A stretch of DNA of 64,000 nt. Origin: Terriglobus albidus (GTDB taxonomy: Bacteria > Acidobacteriota > Terriglobia > Terriglobales > Acidobacteriaceae). This document shows, piece by piece, positions 9,999-20,657 of this stretch. Positions within the stretch are counted from its first letter, which is position 1; every line of letters begins with the position of its first letter. The notes below the pieces were generated by a model, which was not told the origin of the DNA, made no database searches, and saw only the letters and a list, made by a program, of their open reading frames with translations. The position numbers and the translations under genes are program-made. The stretch spans positions 310,001 through 374,000 of the forward strand of contig NZ_CP042806.1 in the NCBI RefSeq assembly GCF_008000815.1, read 5' to 3'.

Positions 9999-10373
9999 AT
10001 GATGAACAAACGCTTTGCAGGACTTACTCTCGCGGCTGTGATGATGATGGCGCCTTTTGCCACCCAGGCCGTAGCGCAACAGGGCCCGCCACCTCCGCCA
10101 CCGTCGGGATATGGCCCGGCGTATGGATGGGATGCGCCTCCTCGTGAGTTTCAGGAGATTCAACGTCAGGGATTCCATGACGGCATCTATGGCGCGCAGA
10201 AAGACTTTGAGAACCACCGCCGGCCGACTCCGAACAATCGCGATGAGTATCGTCGTCCTCCGGTAAGTCCGCGCGATCGCTATGCATATCGTATGGGCTT
10301 TGAGCGCGGCTATCGCATTGGCTGGGATCACATTATGAATCGCGGCGGCGGCTACGGCTTCTATGGCCGATAA
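9999..10373 (+). CDS. Small exported protein, Pro/Tyr/Arg-rich
   Basis: 124 residues. MMNKRFAGLTLAAVMMMAPFATQAVAQQ is a clear Sec signal peptide. The mature part begins with a polyproline run (GPPPPPPSGYGP) and is rich in Arg, Tyr and Gly, with repeated HDGIYGAQKDFENHR and YRMGFERGYRIGWDH segments that look like two related short helices. GGAGG ten bases upstream fixes the start; the open frame extends upstream but that part has no protein character. Function unknown; probably periplasmic. Confidence 0.75.
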   Translation: MMNKRFAGLTLAAVMMMAPFATQAVAQQGPPPPPPSGYGPAYGWDAPPREFQEIQRQGFHDGIYGAQKDFENHRRPTPNNRDEYRRPPVSPRDRYAYRMGFERGYRIGWDHIMNRGGGYGFYGR

Positions 10374-10427
10374 CCGGACCTAGGGTCCGTCATCACGCAT
10401 CACGCGTTGTTTCGAACCGGATAGAAT

Positions 10428-10470
10428 GGCCTGCATCGCTAAACAAAAAGCATGCAGGCCGTTCTGCTTT
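10428..10470 (+). terminator. Probable terminator hairpin
   Basis: GGCCTGCAT (10428-10436) pairs with ATGCAGGCC (10452-10460), followed by a short T-rich stretch. It lies between the small exported protein and the GH31 gene. Confidence 0.5.
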
Positions 10471-10493
10471 AATCGCTCCTGGAGTGACTTCGC

Positions 10494-12743
10494 GTGACCT
10501 CTCTTCGCAGACTTCTTCCTATCCTTGCTCTTTCTGTGGCTGCGCTTGCGCAGAACCAGCGCGTTGCCGACCAACGTGTCGGTGAAGCTCCAGTGGATGG
10601 CTTTCAGCGCCGCGGCACTGACTCCATCGCTCTGACGATTCCAGGTCTGCGGCCAGGACCGACTGCGATCGACATCAAGGATCTGGTCCTGCATGAATTC
10701 ACCTTCGAGGGATCGCCCGTCGCTGCATCAAAGCTTCATCTGAAGCAGTTGAGTGAGGGCGTCTATGAGGTCACCTCTACTGCATATGCGGTGGGCGACT
10801 GGGAGTTTCAGGTTCACGACGGCGCTGCCGGCTACTACGGTCTCGGCGAGCACTACAACACGCTGAACCACACGCATGAAGTCATTCGGAACCTGTCGCA
10901 GGACAACGCATACAGCAAAGGCGCAGGCACATATAAGCCGATTCCCTTCTATCTCTCGACTACCGGTTACGGTCTATGGGTCGACACCACAGCCGAAGCT
11001 GTCTTCGACATGAACGCTGCTGACCGCTATGAAGTGAATGTCTCTGTCCCCGCCGAGCGGTTGCGCATTGTGCTGTTCACCGGCCCGGAGTTTCCGAAGA
11101 TCCTCGATCGCTTCACCGCGCTTGTAGGACGCACCATCCTTCCGCCGTACTGGGCCTTTGCTCCATGGGTCGGCCGCGACTACCACCGCAATGACGCCGA
11201 TGTACGCGAAGACGTGGACAAGACGCGTGCCCTCGGCCTGCCTGCAAGTGTCGAGCTAATCGATTCACCGTGGTCCACCGGATACAACAGCTACGAGTTC
11301 AATCCGAAGCAGTTCTCTGATATCAGCGGCACCATCAAGTACGTCCATGACAATGGCTTTAAGCTGGTGCTGTGGCACACACCCTGGATCAATAACAAGA
11401 CCAAGACGCCGGGCGAAGCTGGCTTTGCCGACAAGCTCGACGTTGAGAGCTCCAATTACAAGGAAGCTGCCGCCGGCGGCTACTTCGTCAAGAACGAGAA
11501 CGGCACACCGTATGTTGGAACATGGTGGAAGGGCGAGGGCTCCATCATCGACTTCACCAGCCCGGCCGCGAAGGAGTGGTGGCAGAACCAGGTCCGCAAG
11601 GTCATCAAGCTTGGCGCGGACGGCTTCAAAGATGACGACGCCGAGGGTAACTTCATCGGTCCCGTGAAGTTTGCCGACGGCACCGATCCGCGGCTGATGC
11701 GCAACCGCTTTGCCGTGCTCTACAACAACGCAATGGAAGAGCTGATCCAAAAAGATCTGAAGGGCAACGGCGTTCTCTTCGCCCGCAGCGCCACCGTCGG
11801 CGATCACAACATCGCCATGCTCTGGGGCGGGGATAACGAAGGCAACTTCTCCGAGGAGGACGGCCTGCCCACCATCGTGACCGCAGGGCTGGGGGCTGGT
11901 CTTAGCGGGATGGCCATGTGGACCGCCGATCTGGGCGGCTACTTCGGAGGCGCGGAACCAGATCCAGCGAATTTCATGCGCTGGACGCAGGTCGCCGCCT
12001 TCTCGCCGGCGATGGAGGTCTTGAATACGAAGAACCGCGGTCCCTGGAGCTACGGCGACGAGGCCCTGAAGAACTACCGCAAATATGCCGTGCTGCACAT
12101 GAGCCTCTTTCCTTACCGCTACGCGGCGGCGCAGCAGGCCCACAAAACCGGTATGCCGCTGATGCGTGCCCTGGTGCTGAACTACCAGGACGACAAGCAG
12201 GCCCGCGAAACCCGGGACGAATACCTCTTTGGCGATGACTTCCTGGTAGCTCCGGTGCTCCATGAAGGGACGCAGCGGCCGATTTACCTGCCTGCGGGCG
12301 GCTGGGTGAACTACTGGACCGGAGCGCAGGCCACTGGCGGCAAGACGGTCGTCGTCGATGCGCCAATGGACGTGCTCCCCGTCTACGTCCGCGCTGGAGC
12401 GGTGATCGCGAAAATCCCCGAAGACGTCATGACGCTGGTACCTGCCGAGGAGTCCGGCAATAAGGCCGTAAAAGCCCTGGACGATCGCCGTATCTATGAG
12501 TTGATTCAACCGTTTACCGGACCGGCCGCAACCACGACCGAAGATTTCGAGGGCCGCACCCTGACCCGCGACGCCGGTTCGCTGAAGATCAAGGGGAAAG
12601 CCGCCAAAGTCACCGTCCGCTGGAAGTTCAGCCAGGTACGCTCCGTCTCCGTAAACGGATCCCCGGTAAAGCTCCTGACCGACGCTACCGGGTCCTACGT
12701 CGAGCTGAACCACACCGGCGAATCCACCATCGAATGGAAATAA
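10494..12743 (+). CDS. Glycoside hydrolase family 31 (alpha-glucosidase/alpha-xylosidase type)
   Basis: 749 residues, GTG start with GGAG 10 bases upstream. A signal peptide (LLPILALSVAALAQ) sends it to the periplasm or outside. The N-terminal beta domain has YYGLGEHYNTLN. The catalytic barrel has PYWAFAPWVGRD, GADGFKDDDAEGNF, MLWGGDNEGNF and MWTADLGGYFGG. The nucleophile is probably the second Asp of FKDDDAE, aligned with the FKTDFGE segment of YicI-type alpha-xylosidases; the general acid is probably the Asp of WGGDN. Substrate specificity cannot be read from sequence. Confidence 0.9.
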   Translation: MTSLRRLLPILALSVAALAQNQRVADQRVGEAPVDGFQRRGTDSIALTIPGLRPGPTAIDIKDLVLHEFTFEGSPVAASKLHLKQLSEGVYEVTSTAYAVGDWEFQVHDGAAGYYGLGEHYNTLNHTHEVIRNLSQDNAYSKGAGTYKPIPFYLSTTGYGLWVDTTAEAVFDMNAADRYEVNVSVPAERLRIVLFTGPEFPKILDRFTALVGRTILPPYWAFAPWVGRDYHRNDADVREDVDKTRALGLPASVELIDSPWSTGYNSYEFNPKQFSDISGTIKYVHDNGFKLVLWHTPWINNKTKTPGEAGFADKLDVESSNYKEAAAGGYFVKNENGTPYVGTWWKGEGSIIDFTSPAAKEWWQNQVRKVIKLGADGFKDDDAEGNFIGPVKFADGTDPRLMRNRFAVLYNNAMEELIQKDLKGNGVLFARSATVGDHNIAMLWGGDNEGNFSEEDGLPTIVTAGLGAGLSGMAMWTADLGGYFGGAEPDPANFMRWTQVAAFSPAMEVLNTKNRGPWSYGDEALKNYRKYAVLHMSLFPYRYAAAQQAHKTGMPLMRALVLNYQDDKQARETRDEYLFGDDFLVAPVLHEGTQRPIYLPAGGWVNYWTGAQATGGKTVVVDAPMDVLPVYVRAGAVIAKIPEDVMTLVPAEESGNKAVKALDDRRIYELIQPFTGPAATTTEDFEGRTLTRDAGSLKIKGKAAKVTVRWKFSQVRSVSVNGSPVKLLTDATGSYVELNHTGESTIEWK

Positions 12744-13061
12744 CCCAATATTCCTCAGCTTCCGGGGGCGACCGTCCGGAGCGCTGCTGCATCCCTCTTG
12801 TAAGTACTTGACCGGGGTACGGAAATGAGTCCTGAAAGCGCTATAGCGCGTCTAAAGAATGTGGTATCCTGTGGTTCGCTGGGATTCTGCGCCCATACTA
12901 TGCCCTCGCCCTTCGCGGAATAAGAGGAGCTGTGGCCCAGGCGGTATAAACCGCTACTCCGTTTTCCAGCCCCCGTAACAACCCCGGGATACGTGTCGAC
13001 GATGATCGCCAGACACGAAAATATTTTTACCCCGCGACTCGATCGTGGGAAGGGATGCATT
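12744..13061 (+). other. Intergenic leader of rpoD
   Basis: 318 bp without a convincing gene. It contains a small hairpin GCGGT/ACCGC around ATAA (12941-12954) and, just before the GTG, GGGAAGGGA as ribosome binding site. TTGACC (near 12809) and TATCCT (near 12868) are isolated promoter-like hexamers at wrong spacing. I could not assign a promoter or a known structured RNA. Confidence 0.4.
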
Positions 13062-14774
<1,713 letters not shown>

Positions 14775-14796
14775 CTCGCTGCGAGTTAGCATAGAG

Positions 14797-14830
14797 ACAA
14801 AGGCCGCGATTCGCTCGCGGCCTTTGTATT
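14797..14830 (+). terminator. Rho-independent terminator after rpoD
   Basis: 13-bp stem ACAAAGGCCGCGA/TCGCGGCCTTTGT with a TTCGC loop. A second small hairpin (CTAACTCG/CGAGTTAG, 14771-14789) overlaps the stop codon. Confidence 0.85.
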
Positions 14831-14845
14831 GTCTGTATTGCCCAA

Positions 14846-15574
14846 ATGTCTTCGCTTTTTGAACCCACACCGCCGAACATCCTGCCTGAGCTTCATCAGC
14901 GGCTGCTTGCCTTCCACGGCAAGCCGGCGCCACGCGATGTGTGGGATCCGCTGACGCAGTTGATCTATTCGCTGCTGTCGGCGCGCACCAAGACGGAAGT
15001 ATCGCTGCAGATCATCCGCGACCTGCGCAACCGCTTCGATGGCTGGCAAGGTGACTGGACACGGCTGCGCGACGCCTCCATCGCGGAGATTGAAGAGGTC
15101 ATTCGGCCAATAACGCACTACGAGAAGAAATCACACCAGTTGAAGGAAACGCTTCAACAGATCAGCGACCGTATTGGCGTACTGCGGCTGGAGCCGCTGG
15201 GACGATATCGCACGGAGAAGATCCGCGCCTGGATCGAGCAGCTTCCGGGTGTCGGTGTGAAGACCTCCGCCGCTGTCGTCAACTTCACCACACTACGTCG
15301 CCGCGCACTGTGTATCGACAGTCATCACCAACGCATTGCGCAGCGATTAGGTCTGAGCTCTCCCAAAGCCGATGCGCGCCAGGTGGAAGCAGACCTGATG
15401 GCGCTGGCGCCTGAGGACTGGACGCCGGAGATGCTGGACGAAGATCACTCGCTCTTCAAGCTGCAAGGCCAGACGCTGTGCACGAAGAATGAGGTGCGCT
15501 GCGGCAGGTGTCCGCTACTCGATCTATGCCCGACAGGGAAAGAAAGGGCCACGCCGAAGCGCGGCCCTTGGTAG
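14846..15574 (+). CDS. Endonuclease III-like HhH-GPD DNA glycosylase with [4Fe-4S] cluster
   Basis: 242 residues. The helix-hairpin-helix is LPGVGVKTSAAVV (residues ~132-144) with the catalytic-type Lys of GVKTS. The catalytic Asp is in CIDSHHQRIAQRL. The iron-sulphur loop C-x6-C-x2-C-x5-C is complete near the C-terminus (CTKNEVRCGRCPLLDLC). All residues needed for base-excision glycosylase/AP-lyase activity appear present. It is more divergent than typical Nth, so the substrate base is uncertain. Confidence 0.88.
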   Translation: MSSLFEPTPPNILPELHQRLLAFHGKPAPRDVWDPLTQLIYSLLSARTKTEVSLQIIRDLRNRFDGWQGDWTRLRDASIAEIEEVIRPITHYEKKSHQLKETLQQISDRIGVLRLEPLGRYRTEKIRAWIEQLPGVGVKTSAAVVNFTTLRRRALCIDSHHQRIAQRLGLSSPKADARQVEADLMALAPEDWTPEMLDEDHSLFKLQGQTLCTKNEVRCGRCPLLDLCPTGKERATPKRGPW

Positions 15575-15584
15575 ATTGATGACT

Positions 15585-18380
15585 TTACTGCTTCGGTGTT
15601 GCGTCGACGGTCCACTCCTCGATCGGCGCCAGATTCAGATCCTTCAAACCGGCTTCGATCTTGGCCTTGTCGCCAACGGCAACCAGAATCATCTGATCTG
15701 GATGGATGTAGGTTGTCGCCGCATCGGCAGACTGCTTTGACGTGACGGCATCTACCTTCGCCGGCAGAGCGCGATAGTAGGTGAGCGGCAGGTCATAGGT
15801 GAAGATATTGCCCATGGCGCCAACCACGCCGGCATTGGTTTCGAAGTCACCGGGCAGCGAACGGGCATAGCTGTCACGCGCCATCTTCAGCTCGCTATCG
15901 CTCAACGGTTCCTTGCCGATGCGTGTGAGCTCATGCATCAGCTCTTTGGCAGCCGGCGCGGTGACATCCGTCCGAACAGACGCTCCTGCAAAGAACGGGC
16001 CGTTGCCGCGGCGGAAAGTGAAGCGCGAGCTCGCTCCGTAAGTGTAACCGTGCTCCTCGCGCAGGTTCATGTTGATGCGGCTGGAGAATAAGTCGCCAAG
16101 CATGGTGTTCATCACTACCACCGGAACATAGTCCGGAGTGGAGCGCGGCAGGCCAAGCTGGAAGGCATAGAGCGCCGTCTGCGGAGCTCCGGGCTTATCC
16201 ACCAGGATCACGCGCTTGGTTGCAGCAGCAGGAGCTGTTGGAGGCTTCGGCACAGATGCCGTTCCCGTCCATCCACCGAAGTACTTGGTTGCCAGGGCAC
16301 GCGCCTTCGCCAGGGTAATGTCACCGGACAGCACCAAAGCCGAGTTCTTTGGACCGACGTTCTTCGTATAGAAGCCTGACAGATCGGCGGAAGAGATCTC
16401 CTTCACCGAATCCGGCTTGCCGAGCGAGTTGTGTCCATAGGCGCTGGTGGGACCGAACAGAGCAGCAACACCGACCTGCTGCGCCACGATCGGCGGCTGG
16501 TCACGCTGCTGCAGCAACTGCGTCAGGCGGCGCTTGCGGACACGCTCCACCTCACCGCCATCGAAGGCCGGATGCAAAGCGACATCTGCAAAGAGATCGA
16601 CTGCGTTGTCCAGCTTCGTCGTCAGTCCTCCTACAGAGACACTCATCGCATCAGAGGTAGCAGTGCCGTTAAGCGAGAGCGCAAGGTCTCCTGTCTGGTC
16701 TGCAATCGCTGTCGCCGAGCGAGTCTTCGTTCCCTCGATCAACATTGCTGCAGCGAATCCGGCAACACCGGGTTTATCGGATGGGTCTTGCGAGGCTCCG
16801 CTGAGAGAGACCAGATTCGCTGCGAAGAGCGGCAGCTTATGGTTCTCTGCCACATATACCTTCAAGCCATTCGCGAGCGTAAAGGTCTGCGGCACCGGTA
16901 GAGCGAACGACGGCGTCGGTCCAGGCTTGGGCGCGGTCTTGCGCCACGCCTGCGCCGCATCGAACTCGGCGGTGTACTCCTTTTCGATCTTGACGTCGGC
17001 ATCCGTATTCTCCGGACTGCGCGCAACGTCATGAATCACCTTCTCGCCGGGCACACCGTAGACAACGACCCGATGATTGCTCGCCAGCAGATCCTGCGCA
17101 TACTTCATCACGGAAGAACCATCCGCATTCTGATAGCGGGCGATATCTTTCGGAAGATATCCGGGGTCACCGGTGAAATGGTTGTAGTAGTTCAGCTTGT
17201 CTGCAACAACGCCAATGCGCTCCAGGGGACGAATCAGGCTGGCGATGGACTTGGTGCGGGCACGCTCAAGCTCTTCCGGCGTCGCACCGTTCTTCAGAAA
17301 CTCATCGATCACTGCGTTTGCGGCCTTCTCCAGATCAGCCGCCTTCGTACCGGGACGCGCCGTGATCTCGCAATTGAAGATCGAAGCCACCTGGGCTGAC
17401 TCGTTGTAGCACTGTGCTGCCTGTGCGATCTGCTGTTCGTAGACCAGCTTCTTATACAGGCGGCTGGAACGCCCGCCGCCCAGCACATCGGCTGTGATAT
17501 CCATCTCCGCATCGCCCGGAGCAAACGCCTTGGGCGAGAGCCATGCAAGATAGACCTTCTCCAGTTGCACGGTATCGGTCACCGTGAGCCGCTTCTCTTC
17601 CGTGATCGACGGCGTAACGACATCGAGCTTCGGTACGGTCTCACCCTTCTGCAGTGGACCAAAGTACTTCTCCACCAGAGCCTTTGCCTGTGCCTTATCG
17701 AAGCTGCCGGCGACCACCAGCGTGGCATTATTCGGCGCATAGTAGGTCTTGAAGAAGTCGCGAACGTCCACCAGGCGTGCAGCCTCGATATCCTTGTGCG
17801 AACCGATCACGACACCGTGGTAGGGATGGGGCTCTGGGAACAGGTTGCCGTAGACCTCTTCTTCGACAACACCGTAGGGCTGGTTCTCACGCGACTGACG
17901 GCGCTCATTGCGCACAACGTCTCGCTGATTGGTCAGCTTGGCGCGGTCCAGCGTATCCAGCAGAAAGCCCATGCGGTCGCTCTCCAGCCACAAGGCCAGA
18001 TCGAGCTGGTTGGACGGTACCGTTTCGAAGTAGTTCGTACGATCGAAGTTCGTGCTTCCGTTGATATCCGATGCACCGGCGGCTTCAAGGTATTTGAAGT
18101 GGTTCTTCTCGCCTACATTCCTCGATCCCTCGAACATCATGTGTTCGAAAAGATGAGCAAAGCCCGTGCGGCCCGGACGCTCATTCACGGCACCAACGTG
18201 ATACCAGACATTCACGCTGACCAGAGGCAGGGACTTGTCTTCAGTAAGAAGGACCTGCAGACCGTTGGGCAGACGGTACTCTTCGTAGGCGATGGTGGGC
18301 GCCTTGATCGCGGATGTCTGCGCTAGAGAAGAGACGGTAAGAACAAGAGCAGAAAAGAGTGCTGCGAGGCGCAGTTTCAT
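15585..18380 (-). CDS. M16-family zinc metallopeptidase (insulinase/pitrilysin type), exported
   Basis: 931 residues starting at MKLRLAALFSALVLTVSSLAQ, a Sec signal peptide; an in-frame ATG 20 codons upstream would spoil it. The inverted zinc motif HxxEH is in AHLFEHMMFEG, with the third ligand Glu downstream in the RRQSRENQPYG...EEEVYG region. Two M16 repeats follow: an active half (~35-470) and an inactive half (~500-930, beginning PQTFTLANGLKVYVAENHKLP). Fused active/inactive halves are common in periplasmic bacterial M16 proteins. It is convergent with the HhH-GPD gene, with ten bases between the two. Confidence 0.93.
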   Translation of the reverse strand: MKLRLAALFSALVLTVSSLAQTSAIKAPTIAYEEYRLPNGLQVLLTEDKSLPLVSVNVWYHVGAVNERPGRTGFAHLFEHMMFEGSRNVGEKNHFKYLEAAGASDINGSTNFDRTNYFETVPSNQLDLALWLESDRMGFLLDTLDRAKLTNQRDVVRNERRQSRENQPYGVVEEEVYGNLFPEPHPYHGVVIGSHKDIEAARLVDVRDFFKTYYAPNNATLVVAGSFDKAQAKALVEKYFGPLQKGETVPKLDVVTPSITEEKRLTVTDTVQLEKVYLAWLSPKAFAPGDAEMDITADVLGGGRSSRLYKKLVYEQQIAQAAQCYNESAQVASIFNCEITARPGTKAADLEKAANAVIDEFLKNGATPEELERARTKSIASLIRPLERIGVVADKLNYYNHFTGDPGYLPKDIARYQNADGSSVMKYAQDLLASNHRVVVYGVPGEKVIHDVARSPENTDADVKIEKEYTAEFDAAQAWRKTAPKPGPTPSFALPVPQTFTLANGLKVYVAENHKLPLFAANLVSLSGASQDPSDKPGVAGFAAAMLIEGTKTRSATAIADQTGDLALSLNGTATSDAMSVSVGGLTTKLDNAVDLFADVALHPAFDGGEVERVRKRRLTQLLQQRDQPPIVAQQVGVAALFGPTSAYGHNSLGKPDSVKEISSADLSGFYTKNVGPKNSALVLSGDITLAKARALATKYFGGWTGTASVPKPPTAPAAATKRVILVDKPGAPQTALYAFQLGLPRSTPDYVPVVVMNTMLGDLFSSRINMNLREEHGYTYGASSRFTFRRGNGPFFAGASVRTDVTAPAAKELMHELTRIGKEPLSDSELKMARDSYARSLPGDFETNAGVVGAMGNIFTYDLPLTYYRALPAKVDAVTSKQSADAATTYIHPDQMILVAVGDKAKIEAGLKDLNLAPIEEWTVDATPKQ

Positions 18381-18435
18381 AGGGGACCTACTCCGTGAAA
18401 GCAGAATTGAGTTCACCCAGAGTATCCCTGCCCGC

Positions 18436-18470
18436 GCCAAAACGAAAGAGGCTGCGCTATGCGCAGCCTC
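18436..18470 (-). terminator. Terminator of the small Cys-rich gene
   Basis: Perfect 10-bp stem GAGGCTGCGC/GCGCAGCCTC with a three-base loop; on the minus strand it is followed by TTTCGTTTT. It lies 28 bases after the stop of the gene ending at 18498. Confidence 0.85.
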
Positions 18471-18497
18471 CAGGTGAAATGGATAAGTTGAGGGAGA

Positions 18498-18701
18498 CTA
18501 AGCTGCGGCCGCCGGAGTAAACCCGTCGCAACCGCTGATCGGGGTGACCTTCAGATGCAGGCCGGAATGCTTCGGATGACCGCAGTCATCGAGCATCGTA
18601 GCTTCCGCCTGATGGCTGGTGACAATGGTGATAAGTTTGTTGTCTCTATGCGTCTCACCGAAGTGAGAACAAAGACCGCATTGACCGTTCGAAATCTGCA
18701 T
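18498..18701 (-). CDS. Small conserved-type Cys protein, unknown function
   Basis: 67 residues beginning MQISNGQCGLCSHFGE, with a CxxC pair and a second Cys-containing part (DDCGHPKHSGLHLKV...SGCDGFTPA), giving four Cys and several His that could bind a metal. GTGGAGG five bases before the ATG and a strong terminator after the stop support a real gene. No membrane segment or signal peptide. I cannot assign a function. Confidence 0.7.
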   Translation of the reverse strand: MQISNGQCGLCSHFGETHRDNKLITIVTSHQAEATMLDDCGHPKHSGLHLKVTPISGCDGFTPAAAA

Positions 18702-18884
18702 AAGAACCTCCACTCGATTCGATTAGAGATCGCGGCAACGCCCTCACGTTGCCTTGCCAAGCATCATGCGCCTCTTTCCAGAAGCTTGTAAATTCCGACA
18801 AAACCGGACCGACATTCTGCTATATATCTACGGAACCGCAACTTCACCGGCTGCGTATCTGGCTGCCAGAGAAAGAGGTATCGG

Positions 18885-19319
18885 ATGACAGGCGACCCTT
18901 ACACAGCAGGCATGACGGACGCGCAGCGCGCGTACTTCTACTCCGAGTATCAGAATCAGCGTAAGGATGAGGTCGCGGGCATCCTGTTCGCCTTCTTCCT
19001 GGGAAGCTTCGGCGCACACCACTTCTACCTGAAACGCAACGGCATGGGTATTTTGTACGCCTGTTTCTTCTGGAGCGGGATTCCTGGCCTGATCGCCCTG
19101 GTCGAGTGCTTCTTTATGCCCGGACGTGTGCGGGAGTACAACGCTCTGCTGGCTCTACAGATACAGCAGATGATTCTGAATGGCACACCGGCGCCAGCAC
19201 CCCCGCCCGCGAACAACCATAATCCCTATCTCGCCAACGGCCGCGTCTGCAGCCAATGCGGTGCACAGTTGGAGCAGGGCGCCCAGTTCTGCCCGAAGTG
19301 CGGCACGCGGGTTGCGTAG
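18885..19319 (+). CDS. TM2-domain protein with C-terminal zinc ribbon
   Basis: 144 residues. After a soluble N-terminus (residues 1-27) come the two TM2 helices, AGILFAFFLGSFGAHHFYL and GILYACFFWSGIPGLIALVECF, with the family's GxFGxHxFYL pattern. A Pro-rich linker leads to a zinc ribbon CSQCGAQL...CPKCGTRVA at the C-terminus. The coding sequence follows GAAAGAGG. The role of TM2 proteins in bacteria is not established. Confidence 0.88.
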   Translation: MTGDPYTAGMTDAQRAYFYSEYQNQRKDEVAGILFAFFLGSFGAHHFYLKRNGMGILYACFFWSGIPGLIALVECFFMPGRVREYNALLALQIQQMILNGTPAPAPPPANNHNPYLANGRVCSQCGAQLEQGAQFCPKCGTRVA

Positions 19320-19331
19320 TTTGTCGAACTT

Positions 19332-19486
19332 GGTGGGAGCAGCGGGCTTCAGCCCGCTGATAAAGGCGTAAAAGTAAATGGGCTTTATAGCCCTGGGATC
19401 TCTTCACCGTCTGGAAAGGCCCAGGGCTAAAAAGCCCATTTTTCTGGATGCTGATTGACCGTGGCCTGAAGGCCACGGCTCCCACC
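19332..19486. repeat. REP/BIME-like intergenic palindromic array
   Basis: Outer inverted ends GGTGGGAGC and GCTCCCACC enclose three hairpins: AGCGGGCTTCAGCCCGCT, a broken GGGCT...AGCCC pair, and CCGTGGCCTGAAGGCCACGG. The same organisation recurs at 54047-54159, so this is a mobile intergenic repeat family. Confidence 0.8.
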
Positions 19487-19563
19487 GGGTTCGAGCTTCG
19501 CTCGAATAGTTCACCACGGGTGCCCCACCCATCGCGGTGCGATGGATCTTGCTTCTTCATACC

Positions 19564-19604
19564 AACAACAAAAGCGCGGGCTCTTCAGCCCGCGCTTCGT
19601 TGTT
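19564..19604. terminator. Bidirectional terminator between the TM2 and TIM-barrel genes
   Basis: AAGCGCGGGCT pairs with AGCCCGCGCTT around CTTC, with CAACAA and TTGTTG extending the stem. On the minus strand it follows the stop of the gene ending at 19619. Confidence 0.75.
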
Positions 19605-19618
19605 GAACTTACATTCGC

Positions 19619-20548
19619 TTACGACAGCGAATGCAGATAGTCGAAGTCAGCCTTCGCCGCCTCAAGCGGAGGCAGCGTATAAGGAGCTTCCTGCTCGACG
19701 AAGATATGCTCGACACCGGTGCCCTTTACACTGGCGAAGATCGCTTTGTAGTCCACCTTCCCCTTGCCGATCTCGGTGCCCTTGGCGCTCTCGCCGGTCT
19801 TACCGCTCTCCCAGCTCGAGAAATCCTTGATGTGCAGCATCTTGATGCGGCCGGGGAACTTCTTCACGTAGTCGCCCGGCTTGTATCCGGCGACTGTGAT
19901 CCAGCCGCAGTCAATCTCGAACTTCACATTGGCCGGGTTGGTGTTCTTGAGCAGGTAGTCGTAGCCCGGAACGCCGTCCACCAGGGCAAATTCCATGGTG
20001 TGATTGTGTGCTGCGAAGACCAGGCCGTTCTTCTTGGCCTCTTCACCCACCTTGTTCATGACCTCAGCCAGCTTCTTGAAGTCGTCGCCCGTCAGCGGGG
20101 CGACCATCTTCGCGCGCCAGGCAGCGCGTTCGGCGTCTGACATCTCAGCCGGCGACTTGGTCAGCTTCTCCTGGATGAGCTGCTTCGGAACGGACGCCGT
20201 CGCGTATTTGCAACCCAGCGCCTTAGCGTCATCGAACGACTTCTGCAGATTGTTGATGTCCCACTGCAGGTGAGCGCTGGGGCACTTCAGGCCGGCATCG
20301 TCCAGCACCTTGCGGAACTCGGCTGCGGTTTTAATGGTGCCGTAACCGGCCGTCTCCACTTCCTTGTAGCCCATCCCGGCAATCTGCTTCACGGTGCCCA
20401 CGGTGTCTTTCATCATGGGATCGCGCACGGTGTAAAGCTGGATACCGATAGGCAGGCCGAGCGGATCGGCCCATGCCATCCGTCCCATCACACCTGCCAC
20501 CGCTACCGCCGCTGCGCCGCCCACAAACTGCCGCCGATTCATCCGCAT
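19619..20548 (-). CDS. Tat-exported sugar phosphate isomerase/epimerase-like TIM-barrel protein
   Basis: 309 residues. MRMNRRQFVGGAAAVAVAGVMG is a Tat signal peptide. The mature protein has the xylose-isomerase-like AP-endonuclease-2 fold: IGIQLYTVRD, KEVETAGYG, NGLVFAAHNHTMEF, VKFEIDCGWITVAG and IKMLHIKDFSSW carry the usual His/Asp/Glu metal ligands. AGGAG upstream selects this start over the longer open frame. Such exported family members are common in acidobacteria and planctomycetes and are thought to act on periplasmic sugars; the substrate is unknown. Confidence 0.85.
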   Translation of the reverse strand: MRMNRRQFVGGAAAVAVAGVMGRMAWADPLGLPIGIQLYTVRDPMMKDTVGTVKQIAGMGYKEVETAGYGTIKTAAEFRKVLDDAGLKCPSAHLQWDINNLQKSFDDAKALGCKYATASVPKQLIQEKLTKSPAEMSDAERAAWRAKMVAPLTGDDFKKLAEVMNKVGEEAKKNGLVFAAHNHTMEFALVDGVPGYDYLLKNTNPANVKFEIDCGWITVAGYKPGDYVKKFPGRIKMLHIKDFSSWESGKTGESAKGTEIGKGKVDYKAIFASVKGTGVEHIFVEQEAPYTLPPLEAAKADFDYLHSLS

Positions 20549-20657
20549 CTCTCTTTTCTCCTTGGGGAACCTCGATTGCGAGTCTCTGCGCTTTTCTGGT
20601 GGCTTGTCAATCTGCGTCATGTATATTGGCTGCACCCATCCCCCGAGGAGACCATCG

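Noticed and set aside
11265-12713. Minus-strand open frame of 482 codons opposite the GH31 gene
   Set aside because: The plus strand has all GH31 motifs; the antisense frame shows no family resemblance or ribosome binding site.
12744-13061. Possible tRNA or 6S RNA before rpoD
   Set aside because: Only one small hairpin is evident; no cloverleaf, CCA end or 6S-like long bulged helix could be traced.
19332-19486. Possible CRISPR array
   Set aside because: The repeats are palindromes of different sequence without regular spacers; no cas gene is present in the window.
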